DNA from: Gemmatimonadota bacterium
Lineage (GTDB): Bacteria; Gemmatimonadota; Gemmatimonadetes; Gemmatimonadales; GWC2-71-9
Reading direction: 5' to 3'
DNA length: 11,516 nucleotides
Assembly (NCBI GenBank): GCA_003220985.1
Contig: QHTY01000073.1
Location: 11,200-22,715 of the forward strand
The notes below the pieces were generated by a model. The model worked only from the letters and a program-made list of their open reading frames with translations. It was not told where the DNA came from and searched no databases. This document shows, one piece after another, positions 6,879 to 11,516 of the stretch (its first letter is position 1; each line of letters opens with the position of its first letter). The position numbers and the translations under genes are program-made.

Positions 6879-8129
6879 TCAGAAGAAGTCCTGCAACCAT
6901 CGCTTCAGTGGCGCGAACAGCTTCTCGGGACGGGCGCCAAACAACACACTCGGCGCGGAACCACCCTGCGCGTATTTGCGCGCCGCATACAGCACGAGAC
7001 CGACCGGCACGGCGTAGCGCGGCGCCTGCACGCTGTCGACGAGGCCGGAAATCCCCAGCTCCGGGTGCCCCGAGCGCACCGGGACCGCGAAGACTTCGCG
7101 CGCCAGCTCGACCATCCCGGGCAGGTGCGCCGTGCCGCCCGAAAGCACCACGCCCGCCGGCAAGCGGCCCGCACCGTACCCCGCCCGGTCGAATTCGCGG
7201 CCCACGAGCTGGAAGATCTCGTCCACACGCTGGTGGATGATGTGCGCCAGCAGCTCGCGCGGCGCCGTGCGCGCGCCCTGCCCCGCCGTCGACGGCAAAC
7301 TCACGACCTCATCCGCACTCACGAGCGGCGAGTACGCCGCCCCATGACGCTCCTTCAAGCGCTCCGCGTCGGACTGCGTCACGCCGAGCCCCTGGACCAG
7401 ATCGCTCGTGACGTGCGAGCCGGCGTACTTGAGCGACGCCAGGTGCCGGATTTTTCCCTCGTGAAAGATCGCCACCCCCGTCGAGCTACCGCCCACTTCG
7501 ACCAGCGCGACGCCAAGCTCCTTCTCGTCATCGGTCAGCACCGCGTACGATGCCGCGAGCGGCTCGAGGACCACATCCGCCACGCGATACCCCGCGCGCT
7601 GCACGCTCTTGCGGAGGTTCTGCGCGGCCGTCGACTGCGCGGTCACCAGGTACATCTCCACTTCGAGCCGCGTGCCGGTCATGCCGACGGGATCCGAGAT
7701 GCCGCGCTGCTGATCCACGACGTATTCCTGGGGGATGTCGTGCAGCAGCTCGTGGTCGCGTCCCAACGACACGGCGCGCGCCACCTCGTTCACGCGCGCG
7801 ACATCCTGCGGGCTGATCTCTTCACCGCTCACCGCCACGACGCCGGTCGAGCCGCGGGCCGACACGTGCTCCCCCGCGATCCCGCACGTGACGTCATTGA
7901 CGCGCGCGCCCGCCATCCGTTCGGCGTCTTTGAGTGCCGCGGCGACGGACCGTGTCGTCTCGTCGATGTCCCGCACCATGCCCCGGCGCACCCCGCTGTT
8001 CTTCGCGAGACCGACGCCGAGAATCTTGGCCAGGGGGGACCGCGGCAGGTCGCCCGCGACCTCCGCGATGACCGCGCACGTCTTGGTGCTGCCGAGATCG
8101 AGTCCGGCGACGAGGCGGCGCTCGGGCAT
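6879..8129 (-). CDS. ftsA: Cell division protein FtsA
   Basis: FtsA is the actin-like ATPase that tethers FtsZ to the membrane and links it to the late divisome. The 416-residue product is full length for the family. Visible are phosphate-1 GLDLGSTKT (9-17), the 1C subdomain that is diagnostic of FtsA (about 85-165), and the adenosine loop VVLSGGTAHLPGMVEL. The C-terminal LKRWLQDFF is a plausible amphipathic membrane-targeting helix. Phosphate-2 reads EVGGSSTG (211-218) where FtsA usually has DIGGGTTD or similar, so both acidic positions are altered. Start ATG at 8129 overlaps the ftsQ stop by one base (TGATG), and ftsZ follows after 16 nt, as in the standard ftsQAZ arrangement. Confidence 0.97.
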   Translation of the reverse strand: MPERRLVAGLDLGSTKTCAVIAEVAGDLPRSPLAKILGVGLAKNSGVRRGMVRDIDETTRSVAAALKDAERMAGARVNDVTCGIAGEHVSARGSTGVVAVSGEEISPQDVARVNEVARAVSLGRDHELLHDIPQEYVVDQQRGISDPVGMTGTRLEVEMYLVTAQSTAAQNLRKSVQRAGYRVADVVLEPLAASYAVLTDDEKELGVALVEVGGSSTGVAIFHEGKIRHLASLKYAGSHVTSDLVQGLGVTQSDAERLKERHGAAYSPLVSADEVVSLPSTAGQGARTAPRELLAHIIHQRVDEIFQLVGREFDRAGYGAGRLPAGVVLSGGTAHLPGMVELAREVFAVPVRSGHPELGISGLVDSVQAPRYAVPVGLVLYAARKYAQGGSAPSVLFGARPEKLFAPLKRWLQDFF

Positions 8130-8854
8130 CAGACGCTGCCGATCCCTGTCGCACGGCTGCGGCGCCGCACGACGATCTGCCCGTCGAAGCGGGCGTCGAG
8201 CTCGGCGTAGGAACGCCGTCTTGCCGCCAGATCTCTCGCCACTAAGACCACCGCCTCGATCACCTCCGGCCCCGCGTCGTTGCCGAGCAGCACGCGATGA
8301 GCCCCTAATTCGAGAAGCACGGCCCCGCCACCACGCAGCGACGGAGTACGCCGCGCAGCGTCGATCGTTTGAAACAGCGCGGGATCGAACGCCTGCACCC
8401 GCGCGAGCACACCGACGACGGCACTATCGGCGGCCGGCACGACCGGCAGATCGAGACCGGTCAAATCGTACGGCAGCGCCCGTCCGTCCGCGTCCACCGG
8501 CTCGAGCGCGCCGCGGCCGTTCATGAGCAGCGCCACGGGCTCGATCTCGCGCACGATCACCTTGAGCGACCCCGGCGGCCGGCGGCTCACCACCGCATCG
8601 GCGACCCCATCCAATCCCCGCAACCGCTCGGCGAGCATGTCGGTGTCGTCGTAGACACTCGCCTGCGGCGCCAGTCGCAACGCGGCCAGCACCTGATCGG
8701 CATCGAGATAGCGGATGCCGACCAGCTCCACCTGCCGCACGCGGAAGAACGCGATGCGGCGCAGCAGCAGCGGCGCCGTCATCCAGATCGCCATCACGAT
8801 CATCACGGCGCCGGCCCACCGCAGCACGCGCCGCGATGCGCGCGGCCATTTCAT
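8129..8854 (-). CDS. ftsQ: Cell division protein FtsQ (DivIB family)
   Basis: FtsQ is a bitopic membrane protein that scaffolds FtsB/FtsL and recruits the septal synthase FtsWI. The 241-residue product has a basic cytoplasmic start (MKWPRASRRVLRW), one transmembrane helix (about residues 12-32), a POTRA domain beginning FFRVRQVELVGIRYLDADQV (about 36-105) that contains SVYDDTDMLAERLRGLDGV and SRRPPGSLKVIVREIEPVALL, and a beta domain with DADGRALPYDL. Identity rests on this architecture plus position between murC and ftsA. ATG at 8854 overlaps the murC stop as ATGA. The ribosome-binding site is GGGAG inside a heptamer array. murB and ddl, often found just before ftsQ, are absent here. Confidence 0.93.
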   Translation of the reverse strand: MKWPRASRRVLRWAGAVMIVMAIWMTAPLLLRRIAFFRVRQVELVGIRYLDADQVLAALRLAPQASVYDDTDMLAERLRGLDGVADAVVSRRPPGSLKVIVREIEPVALLMNGRGALEPVDADGRALPYDLTGLDLPVVPAADSAVVGVLARVQAFDPALFQTIDAARRTPSLRGGGAVLLELGAHRVLLGNDAGPEVIEAVVLVARDLAARRRSYAELDARFDGQIVVRRRSRATGIGSV

Positions 8855-10264
8855 TCGACTGCTCCCTGCTCCCTGCTCCCGTCTTTCAATATTTGCAGCA
8901 GCTCAGGTCCGACGCGTGTGATGTCCCCTGCGCCCAGTGTGAACACGACGTCGCCGTGCTGCACGGCACGGGCAACGTGATTGGTCAATCCCGCCCGATC
9001 GCGCACGCCCACCGTCGCCGCGCCCGCGCGCGTCGCGCCGCGCACGACGAGATGATGCGTCACTCCCGGCTGCGGCTGCTCACGCGCGGCGTAGATCGGG
9101 GCGACGACGACCATGTCCGCGGCCGCGAGCGCCTTTCCCAACGCTTCGCCGTGCAGCGCCGTGCGGGAGAACAGGTGCGGCTGAAACACCGCGATCAGGC
9201 GCTGACCGGGGAACGCCTGCCGCGCCGCGGCCAGCGTCGCCGCCACTTCCGTCGGATGGTGCGCGTAGTCGTCTACCACCGTCACGCCACCCGCTTCTCC
9301 CAGCCGCTCGAACCGCCGTCCCACGCCGCGGAACTCCGCCAGTGCGCGCGCGCCGGCGAACACATCGGCGCCGAGCGCGTGTAACACCGCGAGCGCGGCG
9401 GTCGCGTTCCGGACGTTGTGCAACCCGGGCACCGCCAGCGCGAGCTCGACCGTCTGCCCACCCGGCAGCGCAATCGTCGCGCGCGAGCCGCCCGGCTCGA
9501 GCCGCACCGCACGAATGCGCACATCCGCCGTCGCGCCGTGACCGACGCGCCACACCGGCGCCTCCAGCTTCAGCGCAACACGATCCGCGCCGGCGTCGTC
9601 GCCCCCCACGATCACCCGCGCCGCGCGTCCCGCAAAGTCCGCGAACGCCTCCTCCAGCGCCGCCATGCTGCCGTAGCACTCGAGGTGATCGGCTTCGACG
9701 TTGTTCACCACGGCGACCGTCGGTCGCAGCGACAAGAACGCCTTGTCGTACTCATCGGCTTCGACGACGTACGCCCCACGCTGCGACACGGCCGCCGGCG
9801 AGTCCTGTGGGGTTTCGTCCGGCGGCCGTGAGGGCTTCCGTGACCATCACCGTGGTGGTCGTCTTGCCGTGCGTTCCGGCAACCGCCACGAGGGTCGATT
9901 TGCTGCCCCCCCCTCCCGCACCCCCGCTCGCCCAGCTTCCATTGACCAGGTCTCCGAGCGCGTCGGCGCGACGCACCACTGGGAGGTCTAACGCGCGGGC
10001 GCGATCCAACTCGGGATGCTCGCGCGGGACGGCCGCCGTAACCACAACTGCCCGCGCCCCATCGAGATGACTGGGGTCGTGTCCCTGCCAAACACGAATT
10101 CCCAGGGCCGTCAGGTCAGCGACGCCAGCCCCAGAAGTGTCTGAGTCACAACCAGTTATGGCTACTCCCCGGTGCCTGGCAATCAGAGCCAGGGCGCTCA
10201 TCCCCGCCCCGGCTATGCCCATGAGATGGATGGGACGGGGATCCCCGGTTCGAAACAAGGTCAT
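8851..10264 (-). CDS. murC: UDP-N-acetylmuramate--L-alanine ligase MurC, frameshifted by an internal deletion
   Basis: MurC adds L-alanine to UDP-MurNAc using ATP in the cytoplasm. The N-terminal frame (10264 to the stop at 9752) has HLMGIAGAGMSALA, the P-loop GTHGKTTTT (130-138) and GGRVAAWG. The C-terminal frame resumes with YVVEADEYD, NNVEADHLECYGS, the HNVRNATAA motif, DDYAHHPTEV, and FQPHLFSRT. Between WG and YVVEADE about nine residues of the conserved xxNARxGxGx segment are missing; the total of 1414 nt fits a deletion of 3n+2, about 26 nt, at 9771-9780. As written no single protein is made. A Gly/Ser-rich linker (SWASGGAGGGGSKS, about 109-122) just before the P-loop is also atypical. 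The last residues (GSREQGAVE) are encoded by a heptamer array. ATG at 10264 has AGGTG seven bases upstream. Confidence 0.9.
8861..8881 (-). repeat. Heptamer array, three RGGGAGC-type units, at the murC/ftsQ junction
   Basis: Minus-strand units are CGGGAGC, AGGGAGC, AGGGAGC (21 bp). They encode the last residues of MurC (GSREQGA) and put GGGAG seven bases before the ftsQ ATG, so the repeat itself carries the ftsQ Shine-Dalgarno sequence. Confidence 0.88.
8862..8866 (-). promoter_or_regulatory. Ribosome-binding site of ftsQ, within a heptamer unit
   Basis: GGGAG lies seven bases upstream of ATG 8854. Two more copies of the same core lie 7 and 14 bases further up because of the tandem repeat. 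This supports the 8854 start. Confidence 0.7.
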
Positions 10265-10271
10265 CTGTGGG

Positions 10272-10276
10272 CACCT
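10272..10276 (-). promoter_or_regulatory. Ribosome-binding site of murC
   Basis: AGGTG on the minus strand, seven bases before ATG 10264, in the 24-nt murG-murC gap. It supports the chosen start. Confidence 0.6.
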
Positions 10277-10288
10277 AATATAGGAAAT

Positions 10289-11380
10289 CTACGCGACTTG
10301 CGAAAGCTCCAATACCTTCCCGACGATGGTTCGGGCGGCGTTCGGGTGACCCCGTCCTCGAGCACTTTTGGCCAGGGCGGCGAGCCGTTGGTCGTCGTGG
10401 ACGAGCGGGACGACGGTTTTCGCGAACGCGTCCGGAGTGAACTCCCGCTCGAGGAGCAGGACGCTCGCGCCGGCGTTGGCGAGCGCGCGCGCGTTGAAGG
10501 TCTGGTGATCCGCCGCCGCGCTTGGGAGCGGCACGAGGATGCTGGCCTTCCCCCACGCGCACAGCTCCGAGACTGTCATCGCGCCGGCGCGCGCGATGAC
10601 CAGGTGAGCGGCGGCGTAGGCCGCGCCGATCGGATCGAAGAATCCGCGCACGGCCACGCGGCCTGGCACGGCGAGCGACGCGTAGCCATCGACGTGCGCG
10701 GTGCCGGTGCCCCACAAGATGTTCACATCGCCGAGCAGGCCGCGCTGTAGCACGCGCGCGATCGTCTCGTTCAGCGCGCGCGCGCCCTGACTGCCGCCGA
10801 ACACCAACACCGTGCGCCGCTCCGGTGACAGACCGAACTCCGCGCGTGCCGCATCCGGATCGATCGGCACCGGCGGGGGCGGCGTGATGGGATTGCCGAA
10901 CACAAAGACCTGCGTGTGTCGCCCCGGGGAAAGACGGAACCGGGCTTCCGGAAACCCGAGATGCACCTGCCGCGCGCCCCGCACGAGTAATCGCTGCGTC
11001 AGTCCGGGAAACGCGTTCTGCTCCTGCAGCACCGTCGGAATGCGGGCGCGTTGCGCGCGCCACACGACGGGCCCCGCGGCGTATCCCCCCGTGCCGATGA
11101 CAATCGCGGGCCGCTCGTCCTGCAGCACACGACCGGCGGTGCGCCACGCCCGCACCGCGATCGACGCCCAGCGCACGTTGCGCCACCAGGCGCGGCGATA
11201 GATCGGCTCCATCGGCAGGAGATGAAATCGAAATGGATGGTTCGGAAGAATCTGCGCTTCGATGCCGCGCGCCGCGCCGACGAGTACGACGTCGTGGCCC
11301 TGCTCGGCTGCGACCCGCGCGAGGGCGAGCGCGGGCATGAGGTGGCCGCCGGTGCCGCCGCCTGCGATCAGAATCTTCAT
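10289..11380 (-). CDS. murG: UDP-GlcNAc:lipid I GlcNAc transferase MurG
   Basis: MurG transfers GlcNAc from UDP-GlcNAc to lipid I at the inner membrane face, making lipid II. The 363-residue GT28 protein is complete. The N-terminal domain has the glycine loop GGGTGGH (residues 7-13), GTGGYAAGP and EQNAFPG. The C-terminal donor domain has GNPI, FGGSQGA, RAGAMTVSEL and PLPSAAADHQ. I place the start at ATG 11380 (MKILIAGGGTGGH), the usual MurG N terminus. An upstream in-frame TTG at 11416 would add 12 residues encoded by a palindrome arm and is rejected. No Shine-Dalgarno sequence is visible before the ATG, because the 90-bp palindrome begins only a few bases upstream. murC follows after 24 nt. 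Confidence 0.97.
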   Translation of the reverse strand: MKILIAGGGTGGHLMPALALARVAAEQGHDVVLVGAARGIEAQILPNHPFRFHLLPMEPIYRRAWWRNVRWASIAVRAWRTAGRVLQDERPAIVIGTGGYAAGPVVWRAQRARIPTVLQEQNAFPGLTQRLLVRGARQVHLGFPEARFRLSPGRHTQVFVFGNPITPPPPVPIDPDAARAEFGLSPERRTVLVFGGSQGARALNETIARVLQRGLLGDVNILWGTGTAHVDGYASLAVPGRVAVRGFFDPIGAAYAAAHLVIARAGAMTVSELCAWGKASILVPLPSAAADHQTFNARALANAGASVLLLEREFTPDAFAKTVVPLVHDDQRLAALAKSARGRGHPNAARTIVGKVLELSQVA

Positions 11381-11385
11381 GACTG

Positions 11386-11475
11386 CACGTGCGGCGTGCG
11401 ACGTGCGGCGTTGCAATGAAGGGTCGCTCGCCTCGACCTTTCATTGTGATGCCGCACGCAGTCACGCCGCACGTG
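11386..11475. repeat. 90-bp imperfect palindrome (REP/MITE-like) between ftsW end and murG
   Basis: The outer arms CACGTGCGGCGTG (11386-11398) and CACGCCGCACGTG (11463-11475) are perfect inverted repeats. The inner arms pair again through GTGCGGC and then CAATGAAGGGTCG against CGACCTTTCATTG, around a loop of a few bases near 11424-11430. Most inner differences are transitions that leave G-U pairs in RNA. The left arm also contains three heptamer units (GTGCGGC, GTGCGAC, GTGCGGC, 11389-11409). In the transcript it would fold into a long hairpin ending five bases before the murG ATG. Loss of a spacer or Shine-Dalgarno suggests an inserted element; it could also damp murG translation (inference). 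Confidence 0.75.
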
Positions 11476-11516
11476 AATCCCGGCGCGCCCTACCGACACT
11501 CGCTAAGACACCGGTC
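11462..11516 (-). CDS. ftsW: Possible C-terminal tail of FtsW (partial)
   Basis: One minus-strand frame is open from the window edge to a TGA at 11464-11462 and reads TGVLASVGRARRDSRAA. This resembles the end of FtsW-type lipid II polymerases, where a last helix finishes in ATGVLLSVS-like residues followed by basic ones, and ftsW normally precedes murG. Only 17 residues are visible and the last few come from the palindrome arm. The two other frames stop sooner, so this is a position-based suggestion. Confidence 0.35.
   Translation of the reverse strand, partial: TGVLASVGRARRDSRAA

Noticed and set aside
5597..7240. Long plus-strand open frame opposite ftsZ and ftsA
   Set aside because: It mirrors two well-identified genes, is rich in Arg/His/Ala as expected for antisense frames of GC-rich codons, and shows no recognisable motif.
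7065..8210. Plus-strand open frame opposite ftsA
   Set aside because: Fully antisense to a complete ftsA and has no supporting start signal.
11381..11416. Upstream TTG start for murG
   Set aside because: The added residues are encoded by the palindrome arm, while MKILIAGGGTGGH at 11380 is the usual N terminus.
10275..11465. Second minus-strand frame of about 396 codons overlapping murG
   Set aside because: Arg/Ala-rich shadow; the true murG frame carries all GT28 motifs.

Overview
The window is a GC-rich bacterial segment in which every gene I can support lies on the minus strand. Read in the direction of transcription (from the high-coordinate end) the order is: probable ftsW tail, murG, murC, ftsQ, ftsA, ftsZ, an M23 peptidase gene, a hisA-like gene, a gene for a membrane-anchored von Willebrand A-like protein, ftsY, and the 5' part of recG. 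The first half is the distal part of a classic division and cell wall (dcw) cluster. The style of the proteins and the ftsZ-M23-hisA-ftsY-recG continuation remind me of Gemmatimonadota, but this is recollection, not a search result, and the assignment is tentative.

Layout. Positions 11516-10289 hold the ftsW end, a 90-bp palindrome and murG (lipid II synthesis). Positions 10264-8851 hold murC, interrupted by a frameshift. Positions 8854-5687 hold ftsQ, ftsA and ftsZ (divisome). Positions 5687-4398 hold a periplasmic M23/LytM-type peptidase. Positions 4372-3686 hold a HisA-type barrel with a short loop 1. Positions 3698-1971 hold the VWA-like protein. Positions 1971-1139 hold ftsY, also interrupted by a frameshift. 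Positions 1142-1 hold recG, which leaves the window. Genes overlap (ATGA, TGATG, TAATG and TTGA junctions) or are at most about 25 nt apart. I see no convincing terminator or internal promoter, so the whole window looks like one transcription unit. Peptidoglycan precursor synthesis (MurG, MurC), divisome assembly (FtsQ, FtsA, FtsZ) and wall hydrolysis (M23) are coupled, followed by membrane targeting (FtsY) and DNA repair (RecG).

The unusual content is at the DNA level. (1) At least six short arrays of 3-4 heptanucleotide units lie in this one operon. Several are exactly 28 bp, they have different but related unit sequences, and most lie inside coding sequence or on gene boundaries, much like the STRR repeats described in cyanobacteria. 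One supplies the ribosome-binding site of ftsQ and another covers the start codon of ftsY. (2) A perfect 81-bp inverted copy of the ftsY/recG junction lies codon-aligned inside the VWA-like gene, 1 kb away. (3) ftsY and murC each lack about 25 nt at a highly conserved motif, and the two junctions share the same 10-mer, ACGCCCCACG (+ strand). Since both genes are normally essential, points 2 and 3 may be assembly artefacts and should be checked on reads before any biological reading.
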